From positions 711,475-731,535 of the forward strand of contig NW_018387969.1 in assembly GCF_001417965.1 (NCBI RefSeq): 20,061 nucleotides of DNA, in the 5' to 3' direction. The stretch's first letter is position 1; each line of letters begins with the position of its first letter. This stretch comes from Exaiptasia diaphana (lineage: Eukaryota; Cnidaria; Anthozoa; Actiniaria; Aiptasiidae). The notes below the pieces were generated by a model. The model searched no databases. It was not told the origin of the DNA and saw only the letters and a program-made list of their open reading frames with translations. The position numbers and the translations under genes are program-made. Shown piece by piece: positions 10,301 to 17,774 of the stretch.

Positions 10301-11207
10301 CTTTTTCCAAATTTGATGTACTTTATGTAGTGACGTGACAGAGGGTTTCACATTTGAGATTTGACATTTGAGTCTTCTGCTCGTTTTGCTATCGGCTAAT
10401 TATGGCGGAACCACCGTGCGTGTTATTTGTCAAGGTGATGATGAGGTGATGACAAAAATAATATTAAAAAATTGACTAAGGTTTGGAACTGTTTCTTTCA
10501 GCCTGTTCATTTAAAGCAAAGGAATGTTTAAAGTGCAAAGCGGTGGTTGAAAAGAAAACAGTACCGGGTAAGGAAAATGTTTTTTTACTGACCCACATTT
10601 ATTGATTCCCTGTACTTATTTATTAACTAATTTTGTATACTCTTTTTTAAAATTAAAATTTAAATTATTCCGTCCATTAGTAAGCTGTAGAGTCAGTCAT
10701 AGGGTACAACTGAGTTTTTCAGCTTTGTCAGACTTCTCCAGAGTAAATCCGACAGCCATAATCATTTTGCTAAGGTAGTTAGTCCGTCAGCAATACATGA
10801 AGTTGTCAAGACTGGTAATGCGTCAGGCAGTCTTCATCAATGCGTTTACCAAGACGTCAGTCAGCTAGCCAGTAAGCCGAGAACTGTGTCAGTAGGTCAG
10901 CCAAAGTATTTCTTGAGTCGAACAGTATTGCAGTAATACTATTCTTTTGATCTTTGAAGGCGAAGACCCTTACAGATCTCTCACAGATTTCAAGAAAAAC
11001 TTCGAGGACAAGTATAACGAACTAAAGGGAAAATTCGACGAAATGGAGCGCATTGCAATTTGTCAAATTTGCATGGAATTCCCAAGCGATGTTGTCTTCC
11101 AAAATTGTGGTCACAAAAGTTGCCAAAGGTGTTCTCAAAGATTGACAAAGTGCCATACCTGCCAGCGAAAAATTACCAAAGAGGAAAAATTACAAACATT
11201 TCAGTAG
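4222..11207 (+). CDS. mib2: Mind-bomb-type E3 ubiquitin ligase, 3' half, copy B (9 exons)
   Basis: Exons inferred from GT/AG borders and reading phase: 4222-4393, 4974-5134, 5365-5491, 6541-6726, 7264-7448, 8094-8493, 8903-8981, 10502-10567 and 10960-11207. All phases join without a break, giving about 540 residues: ankyrin repeats, a Pro/Ser/Gln-rich linker, RING finger 1, a short charged coiled stretch, and a C-terminal RING. The family ubiquitinates Notch ligands (Delta/Jagged) in the cytoplasm, promoting their endocytosis and so Notch signalling. MIB proteins begin with MIB/HERC2 and ZZ domains, which would lie before this window. Two RINGs after the ankyrins and the VVEKK segment after the first RING resemble MIB2 more than MIB1, which has three; the paralog call is from memory of the family. 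This is the only copy with every exon present from ankyrin to stop. Confidence 0.85.
4974..5134 (+). CDS. Ankyrin exon 2, copy B
   Basis: Same 161-base length and splice sites as the copy A exon, with GDTPLHCTILLG and FNVLHLACVKN repeats intact. I saw no coding difference. Confidence 0.82.
5073..5250 (+). repeat. Degenerate tandem duplication of an exon end, copy B
   Basis: Counterpart of the copy A repeat, reading NDRGLNVLHLA, slightly closer to the parent exon. The presence in both copies dates the duplication before the copies separated. Confidence 0.7.
5365..5491 (+). CDS. Ankyrin exon 3, copy B
   Basis: 127 bases. The acceptor is TTTTTCAG here, against TTTTACAG in the other copy. It encodes DGFSALHLAALNNRC followed by GIARQIILS, with two amino-acid changes from copy A near the end. 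Confidence 0.85.
5662..6024. mobile_element. TA-flanked MITE with long inverted ends, copy B only (Tc1/mariner-like)
   Basis: 363 bases with inverted ends of about 100 bases beginning CAGCCTTTTGCACAAATT. It is flanked by TA on both sides (5660-5661, 6025-6026); copy A has the empty site AAAATTATTCAAC near 1690. Each end carries the end motif twice, about 45 bases apart, as if two insertions were nested or the tip was duplicated. No transposase is encoded. TA duplication and CAG ends fit the Tc1/mariner superfamily. Confidence 0.85.
6541..6726 (+). CDS. Ankyrin exon 4, copy B
   Basis: 186 bases, phase 0/0. By eye there are six base differences from the copy A exon (about 3 percent), including Gln/Glu, Ala/Val and Val/Ile changes. 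The KNKEGRTALSIAVGES and DDDGDTPLHMA cores are kept. Confidence 0.85.
6946..7058. repeat. Imperfect hairpin in intron 4, copy B
   Basis: Same foldback as in copy A, with a few bases missing from the right arm (TTTGTTCTTAG against TTTGTTTGTATTTAG), so it predates the split of the copies. Confidence 0.65.
7264..7448 (+). CDS. Ankyrin exon 5, copy B
   Basis: One codon shorter than copy A (ETNVNS instead of ETKTVNS), with several replacements near the end (IDKKLQSFIIAS). The final ankyrin repeat GADVNHRNHQGKTPIDLC is unchanged, so the changes cluster outside the repeat core. Confidence 0.85.
7568..7808. mobile_element. TAA-flanked MITE, copy B only (PIF/Harbinger-like)
   Basis: 241 bases with inverted ends AGAATCATAACCACC, extending with mismatches through TTGCG. 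TAA lies at 7565-7567 and 7809-7811. Copy A reads GATCTTAAACAAAG near 3157, an empty site with one TAA. A three-base TWA duplication is the mark of PIF/Harbinger transposition. No coding region is visible. Confidence 0.8.
8094..8493 (+). CDS. Linker exon between ankyrins and RINGs, copy B (complete)
   Basis: A 400-base exon (acceptor TTTCAAG, donor AAGCAG/GTTTAT) encoding about 133 residues. It is rich in Pro, Ser, Thr and Gln (PTKAPVSPSPRPTC, PTSPESVVTPC, HNPNQQLKQ) with no recognisable domain, probably a flexible, disordered connector. The stretch from about 8171 to 8368 has no counterpart elsewhere in the window, which makes it the pivot of the two-copy layout. The ATG at 8077 lies upstream of the acceptor, in the intron, and is not a likely start. 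Confidence 0.78.
8903..8981 (+). CDS. RING 1 N-terminal exon, copy B
   Basis: Acceptor TGTTTTTAG and donor CAGA/GTAAGT; 79 bases, phase 0 to 1. It encodes GDLCMYCKEEAAAVVFEPCK, then HKVVCQ, giving ligands C-x2-C, C-x-H and C5 of a C3HC4 RING. It resembles PCQHRTVCEEC of MIB2. Confidence 0.85.
9131..10141. mobile_element. TTAA-flanked element of about 1 kb, copy B only (piggyBac-like, non-autonomous)
   Basis: 1011 bases with inverted ends GGTTACCGTGGCCCTTC then CGGCGTC, one mismatch apart. TTAA flanks it on both sides (9127-9130, 10142-10145). The second copy of the intron (near 12620) reads CCATTTCAAAGAAG with no insert. TTAA target duplication is the mark of piggyBac transposition. I see no transposase frame. 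The body holds a short direct repeat of TGATTTCGCGGGA near 9774-9803. It sits in the intron splitting the first RING. Confidence 0.85.
10502..10567 (+). CDS. RING 1 C-terminal exon, copy B
   Basis: A 66-base exon in phase 1 at both ends. Joined to the previous exon it reads TCSFKAKECLKCKAVVEKK, supplying C6, C7 and C8 of the first RING, plus the VVEKK segment typical of MIB proteins (VVERR/VVSKK). Confidence 0.84.
10692..10910. repeat. GTCAG-rich degenerate repeat in the last intron, copy B
   Basis: GTCAG, CAGTC and TCAGCC variants recur roughly every 10-25 bases up to the last acceptor (for example GACGTCAGTCAGCTAGCCAG). The matching stretch in the other copy is 13157-13372. It looks like a decayed simple repeat. 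Confidence 0.45.
10960..11207 (+). CDS. Terminal exon: coiled segment and C-terminal RING, copy B
   Basis: Acceptor TTTGAAG, stop TAG at 11205-11207. It encodes a charged, probably helical segment (SLTDFKKNFEDKYNELKG), then a C3HC4 RING: CQIC, NCGH, KSCQRC and CHTC, in the place of the CPVC/CGH/CQLC/CPIC ring that ends MIB proteins. The tail KITKEEKLQTFQ follows the last cysteine closely, as in MIB1/MIB2. In this family the C-terminal RING recruits the E2 enzyme. Confidence 0.87.
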
Positions 11208-11324
11208 CGAAAAGACACTCTACACGTAGTCATTCTGCTTGTCCACTAGGTCACTGTAAGCGCTTCTATATGAGGCTAAGCTAAATTCGCATTTCATGCA
11301 ATAATAATAATCAGACACTGAGTA

Positions 11325-11542
11325 CAGTAAGACCCCGCATCTATAAGAACGAGTGGATTGAGAACACCCAGCCTGATTTGCGGCGTTTTAGGTACCATGT
11401 GAATAAGAACACAATCAGCCTGAAAAATCAAAATGTGATCTTTGTGACAGGGGTTTATTTTGTAGCTTTGAAATGTTAAGTTGTTTATTTATCGTCCCTT
11501 GGGCCTTGGTAGACTCTTTTAAGGAGTCGCGCTTTGTGCGTG
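11325..11542. mobile_element. Left part of a pogo/Tc1-like element, copy B 3' flank (cut by N)
   Basis: It begins CAGTAAGACCCCGC directly after TA at 11323-11324, the reverse complement of the end at 14404. It contains the AGCCTGATT and ACACAATCAGCCTG motif pair and stops at the N at 11543. It lies about 120 bases past the stop codon, so it may be part of the 3' UTR. Confidence 0.6.
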
Positions 11543-11543
11543 N
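11543..11543. other. Single N at the junction of the two RING blocks
   Basis: Sequence left of the N aligns with the 3' flank up to GCTTTGTGCGTG near 13972. Sequence right of it starts within the linker exon (8369). This is a likely contig join. Confidence 0.8.
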
Positions 11544-11668
11544 TGCTAAACATCGAGAGCGCTGGTGCTGCAAGGAAGCAATCTAATAACCAGTTTTCGT
11601 CTGAGATAAAAGCACCGGCTGAACAGCCTGCTGTAAGAGCACACAACCCTAATCAGCAGCTAAAGCAG
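11544..11668 (+). CDS. Linker exon, 3' part only (probably copy A)
   Basis: 125 bases matching 8369-8493 without a visible difference, starting directly after an N. It encodes LNIESAGAARKQSNNQF and ends at the same NQQLKQ donor. Confidence 0.75.
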
Positions 11669-13670
11669 GTTTATTCAATCATGATTTTGAATTTTAATCC
11701 ATTTATTCACGACTTGTTACGTTTTCGCATTTGCACAGTGATCGTTTCGTTTTTTATTCATTTTATCAAGTCATTTGTTCATTCAGTACAATTTCGCTTC
11801 AAGAGTTTGTTATTCGTTGCGGCGTTTGGTCGCTCTGTTCTTTGATTATGTGTCTCTTTCTTTATCAGGGGAGGGAAGGAGGTAGGGAAAACCTACAGTG
11901 GGCCTAATTATATTAAGGAATGATCAAATTGTAACAAATGGATTGAGGCAAACTATGGGCACTGTGGAATCTAGTTGCGGCATATAATTATAGTCCATTT
12001 TGAACTAAATTAGCCTTGCATATTTCTTTCTAATTGAAATAGAGGATGTTACATGGGCGCGTGGAGATACGGATTTTATCTTCGAGTGTTGAAAAGATCT
12101 CTCACGAGTGAGCGTAGCGAACAAGTGAGAGATTTTCAACACGAGAAGATAAAATTCGTATCTCCAAGCGACCATGTAATATTCTGTTTATCATATAATT
12201 GGATATGAACGCAAATTATGTCGTAAAATACCTTTTTTCTTACTTCCACTATATAGAGAAACCTCGAATGTGATATTTTCACTAGTGAAAATAACATAAA
12301 ATAACATGTTATTTTCACTAGTGAAGATATCAAGTTTACGAAATGGAGAAATATAGGTATTTCATAGATAATTATATGATAAATAGCTATCTTTTTTAGG
12401 GTGATCTCTGCATGTTATGTGAGGAAGAAGCAGCTGCAGTTGTCTTCGAGCCTTGCAAACACAAAGTTGTTTGTCAGAGTAAGTAACTGCTATGTTATTC
12501 TTGTACCTAGATCTTTCTCAGCTTCCCAACAGAAAATCGAAGACTGATTGGAAACGAACGATTCTTGATTTGTTTGGTTCAAAAATTCGCTTTCATCATA
12601 TCATACCATCCGAGATATACCATTTCAAAGAAGAAATTGGCCGAAAACAAAATGAAAAAGAAACTTGGTACAAACTTCAATATCCGATTAACCAAACATA
12701 AAACTGACCTTTGTATTTCTCGAACTATTTGAAAAAATATATTTCGGTTCATCTACTCAAAGTTTGAATTTTTTCCAATTTTGATGTACTTTATGCAGTG
12801 ACGTGACAGAGGGTTTCTATACATTGAATCACATTTGAGAAAGTTCCAGTATTCTGCTCGTTTTGCTATCGGCTAATTATGGCAGAACCACCGTTATTTG
12901 TCGAGGTGATGATGAGGTGATGACAAAATGATATTAAAAAATTGACTAAGGTTTGGAACTATTTCCTTCAGCCTGCTCATTTAAACCAAAGAGATGTTTA
13001 AAGTGCAAAGCGGTGGTTGAAAAGAAAACATTACCGGGTAAGGAAAATGTTTTTTTTTTACTTTTTTGTTGATTCCCTGTACTTAACTAATTTTATATAC
13101 CCTTTTTTAAAATTAAAATTAAACTTGAAACTATTTCGTCCATTAGTAAGCTGTAGAGTCGGTCATAGGGTACATCTGAGTTTTTCAGCTTTGTTAGACT
13201 TCTCCAGACTAATTCCGACAGCCATCATTTTGCTAAGGTAGTTAGTCCGTCAGCAATATATGAAGTTGTCAAGACTGGTAATACGACAGGCAGTCTTCAT
13301 CAATGCGTTTACCAAGAGGTCAGTCAGCTAGCCAGTAAGCCAAGAACTGTGTCAGTAGGTCAGCCAAAGTATTTCTTGAGTCGAACAGTATCGCAGTAAT
13401 GTTATTCTTTTGATCTTTGAAGGCGAAGACCCTTACAGATCTCTCACAGATTTCAAGAAAAACTTTGAAGACAAGTATAACGAACTACAGGGAAAATTCG
13501 AAGAAATGGAGCGCATTGCAATTTGTCAAATTTGCATGGAGTTCCCAAGCGATGTTGTCTTCCAAAATTGTGGTCACAAAAGTTGCCAAAGATGTTCTCA
13601 AAGATTGACAAAGTGCCATACCTGCCAGCGAAAAATTACCAAAGAGGAAAAATTGTTAACATTTCAGTAG
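11544..13670 (+). CDS. mib2: Mind-bomb-type E3 ligase, linker and RING half (5'-truncated at an N; probably copy A)
   Basis: Exons 11544-11668 (linker, cut at its 5' side), 12400-12478, 12972-13037 and 13423-13670 repeat the RING half of the other copy. Start and stop relations are the same and the last exon has identical length. Both RING fingers keep all eight metal ligands. The first RING begins CMLC rather than CMYC, the CSFK segment reads PKRC rather than AKEC, and the C-terminus ends KLLTFQ rather than KLQTFQ. The sequence begins directly after an N at 11543, in the middle of the linker exon, with no splice acceptor. It therefore cannot be an independent gene as assembled. It most likely continues the ankyrin half ending at 4003. 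Confidence 0.82.
12041..12386. mobile_element. Foldback element, second RING copy only
   Basis: About 346 bases absent from the matching intron near 8880. It is made of two head-to-head palindromes: 12047-12182 (GGAGATACGGATTTTATCTT facing AAGATAAAATTCGTATCTCC) and about 12183-12390, with TTTTCACTAGTGAAAATAAC at its centre. AAATAG occurs at 12037-12042 and 12381-12386 as a possible target duplication. A related, degraded copy lies near 17811. Confidence 0.72.
12400..12478 (+). CDS. RING 1 N-terminal exon, second copy
   Basis: Same 79-base exon as at 8903, reading GDLCMLCEEEAAAVVFEPCK. Its acceptor (CTTTTTTAG) lies only about 14 bases after the end of a foldback insertion that the other copy lacks, so the insertion may have affected the branch-point region. 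Confidence 0.84.
12972..13037 (+). CDS. RING 1 C-terminal exon, second copy
   Basis: 66 bases, phase 1/1, TCSFKPKRCLKCKAVVEKK. Metal ligands are kept; AKE is changed to PKR and TVPG to TLPG. Confidence 0.83.
13423..13670 (+). CDS. Terminal exon with C-terminal RING, second copy
   Basis: 248 bases with the stop TAG at 13668-13670. It differs from the other copy by conservative changes (NELQGKFEEMER, KLLTFQ). All eight RING ligands are present. Confidence 0.86.
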
Positions 13671-13794
13671 CGAAAAGACACTGTACACGTAGAAAGTCAT
13701 TCTGCTGGTCCACTAGGTTACTGTAAGCGCTTCTATATGAGGCTAAGCTGAATTCGCATTTCATGCAATAATAATAATAATCAGACACTGAGTA

Positions 13795-14404
13795 CACCCA
13801 GCCTGATTTGCGGCGTTTTAGGTACCATGTAAATAAGAGCACAATCAGCCTGAAAAATCAAAATGTGATCTTTGTGACAGGGGTTTATTTTGACGCTTTG
13901 AAATGTTAAGTTGTTTATTTATCGTCCCTTGGGCCTTGGTAGACTCTTTTAAGGAGTCGCGCTTTGTGCGTGAGAGAGAGTTCGACCGCGGTACCGGTCT
14001 TTTGAATCTCATGGGAATGGGTGAAAACGATCAATAGTTGCTCGAGGAGTACGAAAACGTGAATTCCACCCAGCTTTAGGAGGCGAGTTAGGCCCATGAA
14101 ATATATGTAAGCGTGAGGAACAGAATAAAACCTACGTCGCTACATTAAAAATAGAAAATAACCTGCACAAGCTAAGCTTTTATTAGTATATCATTACTAG
14201 CATTCCATTATTATTATTTCATTGTTATTATTTAATCATAATGGCTGCTGCATATATTTTTGCAGTAGACATTTAGAGTAGGTTTGTTGGTAGCAGTAGA
14301 AACTTTAAAGAACACGCTCAGGCTGATTTGAAGCACACGTTCAATAANAACACAATCGGCCTGAACTTCAAGAATGGAGGGGGGAGGGGAGGGGGGTCTT
14401 ACTG
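13795..14404. mobile_element. pogo/Tc1-like non-autonomous element with left tip missing
   Basis: The right end GGGGTCTTACTG is followed by TA (14405-14406) and mirrors the tip seen at 11325. Here the first about 40 bases of the left end are absent: GAGTA runs directly into CACCCAGCCTG. AGCCTGATTTG and ACACAATCNGCCTGAA motifs recur near both ends as subterminal repeats. A G-rich tract (14377-14396) precedes the right tip. No protein-coding potential was recognised. Confidence 0.6.
14124..14129 (+). terminator. Candidate polyadenylation signal AATAAA
   Basis: The first exact AATAAA I noticed on the + strand after the ligase stop at 13670, about 450 bases downstream and inside the pogo-like element. 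If used, the 3' UTR would include transposon sequence. There is no direct evidence of use. Confidence 0.25.
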
Positions 14405-14650
14405 TATGTCAAATAGATGTATTGAAATGTTCTGCAGTTTAGGATATATTCTCGGTTATAGTAATGGCAGCTCTTGATGACATTTTTAAGAGAGCAAACA
14501 GAAAAGAATTAGCGACGCATTGACATCAAAGGCCAAAACCACAAAAAAAAACAAAAAAAAACTGGTTACCGGCAAATATATCTTGGATGTTGTCAAAAGT
14601 ACTAGCCATATTAATCCTTATTGCTGTAACTAATTTTACTTTCTGTCANG

Positions 14651-14821
14651 TTTCGAAGAGATGACAAGATACAAGCAGGGGAAAGTTTTTAACAAATTTC
14701 AAGAGGATATGAAGAAAACAGTCAAAAATAGGTTACACATTCACAATGCACCTGTGATCCCGGACGGATTGTCCAATGATAAGACNCATGGAATAGCAAA
14801 TAATAAATACTATGGGAACTA
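14651..14821 (+). CDS. Possible exon of an unrecognised + strand gene
   Basis: After TTTCTGTCANG a frame stays open for about 56 codons and reads FEEMTRYKQGKVFNKFQEDM, then KKTVKNRLHIHNAPVIPDG, ending NNKYYGN and a TAG. It is lysine-rich, amphipathic and more protein-like than its surroundings. The acceptor holds an N, no start codon exon was found, and I recognise no family. It could instead be chance or a relic. Confidence 0.25.
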
Positions 14822-15136
14822 GAAAAGGATGTCAGTTCATTTAGAGCACTATGCATAGCCTACGAATCTTNGACTTCGAGCTATACAAGAATTCGAATTG
14901 TTCTACCTAAATAAAAGGTATTTTTGTGGTTACTCTCTACTTGATACAAATAATCGCCATGCCATTAAATTGAAAAGTCAACATTTCCATTCCCATTATT
15001 GTAATAGTAATTTATCTATTTCTGTGTTTTTAGTTGTGCAAATATAGGCAATATTTTAAAAATTACTTTTTCTCTTTGAAAATTCTTATTTTGAGAAGGC
15101 CCACAGAAATGCTATGAAATGTGTGTATTTTAGTTG

Positions 15137-15162
15137 TAGAGAGCAGCACTGGAAGTGCAGGT
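15137..15162 (+). CDS. Possible micro-exon, unrecognised gene
   Basis: Acceptor ATTTTAG and donor GCAG/GTAAAA enclose 26 bases reading VESSTGSA, ending in phase 1. It joins in frame with the candidate at 16616 (DQQTSSGSALTN), and the two share an SSxGSA motif. Support is only from splice-like borders and phase. Confidence 0.2.
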
Positions 15163-15417
15163 AAAATTTTTCAATTCGTCATTTTAATAAATCCTTACGC
15201 TTCACTCAAAATAGGATAGCGACTGTCAAATTTGTTTTCTGGCCACCGACTTACTGCTCAAAAACCCTCTCCTTGCCTGTCCTCTAATTTATGGCAATTT
15301 TTTGTGCTCACACATTTACTGGTCGGATATGATTTTAGCTGCTGTTAAATGGATTTTATTAATTATTAAATTAACATGGCTTTGAGGGTTATTTCCTCAT
15401 AGCCAATAACTCCATAC

Positions 15418-16588
15418 CAGGGGCGGATTTAGACTAGTTCAACTAGTTTCCGGAAACTAGTGAGATTTTTCAAAAAATAGATGTAGTTGAAAGCGATACT
15501 TCAAATAAAATCATATAAACGAAAAGAATATGGAGTATTCACTGGAGTATTTTACCGGTAGATGGCAATACGATCGCTTTGGCCGCCATTTTGAAAGTTG
15601 TACCACAGGAAACCCACATTTACTACTTGGAATATAAACTTCTTTGTTCTTGTGGGAGGGGACCCATCGAAATGTTTGACACAAGACTGTCGATCACGAG
15701 CCCAGAGTCCCCCAATGTCTCTTAGACAGCGGACTATCGCTTGAGAGTGCACTAGTGCAAAATGACGTAGCACTGATTCACATAGGAATCCCGACTGGTT
15801 TCCAGATAAATTCTTGTTCACACAGGAAACCCGAAATCTGTTTTCAGCCAATCAGAATCGAGCTTTGGTTTGTACGAGGGAGGGGTAGGACCTAACCAGA
15901 ATCTAGTCGGAAGCAGTAGAAACCAGTGATTACCCTACCCTAGTAAGGTTATGCTGTCTTCATAGCAAAGGCCTCGTGCCATTCAGTTTAGCAAAGATTT
16001 TGAAATGATTGGCCCCTAAAACAACACTAACTGAGCAAATGGAAAAAAGATCGAGGCCAGAAATACTACCAGCACTGTTTAGATCTGTTGCTCTTGTGTC
16101 GGAATGTGGATAAACCTCTCGTGAAACTGTTCAAAGGAAATTCCTGTAGTATACATTGAATTCGCCAAACAGATTCGGATTCATGCATGTGAACATTCTT
16201 CGTGCTTGGTATGTATTGAAAATAATTTCTTTTGATTTAAAAAGAATGAAAACGCTTGAACCGAATAAGTTCATATTAAACACAGTTAAGAATTGATAAT
16301 TTAAATTCGAAATACAATTTTCTGGAATTCGGTTGCTAGCGTCATCTACCGCGGCGCATTGCCGTCCCTTGTGTATGTTAACAAGTTGGCTGAATCGGCT
16401 TAACTAGTTCATTAGTTTATTAGAATCATTTTGCCGACAGAAAAAAAAAAACATTTCACATTTATTTAAACATTTGTTTTTTTTTCAGGCCGATGTTATA
16501 AATATTCATGTTTTAATTAATTAGCATATGTCAATACAACATTTTTTTAGTTGGAAACTAGTCTGTAAAAATGCTAGATCCGCCCCTG
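15418..16588. mobile_element. hAT-like non-autonomous element, 1.17 kb
   Basis: Inverted ends CAGGGGCGGATTTAG on the left and, read on the other strand, CAGGGGCGGATCTAG on the right, with a shared GACTAGTT(T)CCAACT-like subterminal stretch. CAGGGGCGGA tips are common in hAT elements. The flanks repeat CATAC (15413-15417 and 16589-16593), shorter than the usual 8-base hAT duplication but seen in some subgroups. No transposase was recognised inside; a 99-codon minus-strand open frame has no familiar motif. Confidence 0.75.
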
Positions 16589-16615
16589 CATACCTTCTCT
16601 TTCTTTTGTTCAGAT

Positions 16616-16669
16616 CAGCAAACGAGCTCAGGAAGTGCATTAACAAATGACGAGTCATTAAAAATATGA
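16616..16669 (+). CDS. Possible terminal exon, unrecognised gene
   Basis: After TTTTGTTCAG, in phase 1, it reads DQQTSSGSALTNDESLKI and then TGA. If real, the intron before it contains the whole hAT-like element at 15418-16588. No family is recognised. Confidence 0.2.
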   Translation, partial: QQTSSGSALTNDESLKI

Positions 16670-16676
16670 AACAATA

Positions 16677-17005
16677 AAGCGTGGATTTCACTAGCGCATA
16701 AGCATAGTATAAGCACAAGCATGAGAATCATATGCGCCAGTGAGAACGGGCTCGACATAAGCATAAGACATTGAGCATGGGCACGAGCGTATTATTTCGG
16801 TACCAGGCTGTGTTTATGCCTATGCAGTCCCGTTCTCACTGAGCATAACCATGAGATAAGCATGAGATAAGCACAAGAAGATCAAGCCTTGCTCGTTTTT
16901 CTTGTGCTCATGCTTATGCTTATTTTGAGCCTGTTCTCACTGGCGCATATGACTCTCGTGCTTCGTGCTTATGCCTATGCTTATGCGCTAGTGAAATCCA
17001 CGCTT
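16677..17005. mobile_element. Palindromic MITE built on GCATAAGC repeats
   Basis: 329 bases whose ends AAGCGTGGATTTCACTAG and CTAGTGAAATCCACGCTT are exact inverted repeats, continuing through GCGCATAAGCATA. Internal pairs (CATATGCGCCAGTGAGAAC and its complement; CCCGTTCTCACTGAGCATAA) make nested palindromes. AATA on both sides (16673-16676, 17006-17009) may be a target duplication, but the region is AT-rich. The superfamily is not certain. Confidence 0.78.
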
Positions 17006-17280
17006 AATAAAACGGCGACATATAAGCATGCATTAATTGTTCTTATTTGTGATATTTATAAAATACTGCGNATTGAACATAACGACTGAATTGGTTTGAA
17101 TAACTGGTGATGCGAGCTACAACCACTCGGCATCAGCCAATCAAAGCGTACAATCTCTAATATTGTAGTCAAGACCAATCATTGGACAATTTATATTCTG
17201 TAAAATTTCATTTATAACTCCCTNTTAAAAAACGTCGCCTCCCTGGTGGTTCGATCTACCCTGATATATTGCTAATGTTA
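17006..17280. other. Non-coding stretch after the minus-strand gene
   Basis: I see no open frame, RNA gene or repeat of note. Two CCAAT-type motifs (AGCCAATCAAAG near 17136 and GACCAATCATTGG near 17173) occur but are too short to call. Confidence 0.4.
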
Positions 17281-17774
17281 CTAAGCATTTGAGCAAAAAT
17301 TCCCTTCGAGGTGATCAAAATTGATATGCCCCCAGCCCCGACTGTAATCATCGACCAATCGAACTCGGGCTTTTAGGCCATGGTAACACCGCGGGATTTT
17401 CCAGTACTTTGTAGACATAGTTTCGGAGCAATCCCCCTTTTCCTTGCGAACTACTTTTTCGCCAATTAATAGCTCGGCCCTACAATGGTTATAAGTACAC
17501 CCACCGCCAATCAGAAATCGTAATTCAGGTCCCCTTATTATAAAGGGGGGTGACGTCATCGTACCCTTATGGCTATCGCCGTATGTCCTCCCATACTCAT
17601 CATCAGGACTTGGACGATTTTCATATCCACCTATCCACCAATTTCCCTTCAATTTTGCAGGTCCTTTTCCTCTTTTCAATGTATTGTCCTTATACGTTGG
17701 TTGAGTATCAAATGCTGTTCCAGTCGTACTCCATCCCTGCATGCCTGTCTCAAAGTCGAATAACACAANCCAAG
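17281..17774 (-). CDS. Terminal exon: beta-sandwich domain with GWGHINFD motif
   Basis: The coding-strand acceptor CTTCCAG precedes 17774 and the stop is at 17283-17281. The 164 or so residues begin LFDFETGMQGWSTTGTAFD, continue through KLKGNWWIGGYE, GTMTSPPFIIRGPELRFLIG and KVVRKEKGDCSETM, and close with VRLVDDYSRGWGHINFDHLE. This order (FDFE..GW, WIGTYE-like, GTLTSPxF, FLIGGG, GWGHINFD) is the one found in lectin-like sandwich domains related to the C-terminal part of GH32/levanase-type enzymes. It lacks any hydrolase catalytic domain here, so binding (perhaps to sugars) is more likely than catalysis. It ends GNFCSNA. Confidence 0.85.

Noticed and set aside
1-13670. A ligase with doubled ankyrin and doubled RING sets in one protein
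   Set aside because: The joins fall at single Ns inside an exon, with no splice site at either cut, and copy A lacks only the piece between. An assembly or haplotype explanation is simpler.
14461-14520. Start exon reading MAALDDIFKRANRKELATH
   Set aside because: No GT donor in frame before its stop, no upstream support; too short to call.
15552-15851. A 99-codon minus-strand frame inside the hAT-like element
   Set aside because: No transposase or other motif, no splice context; likely chance.
16677-17005. A CRISPR-like array, because of the recurrent GCATAAGC words
   Set aside because: Words are irregularly spaced, occur on both strands and lie between perfect inverted tips; a MITE explains them, and the genome is eukaryotic.
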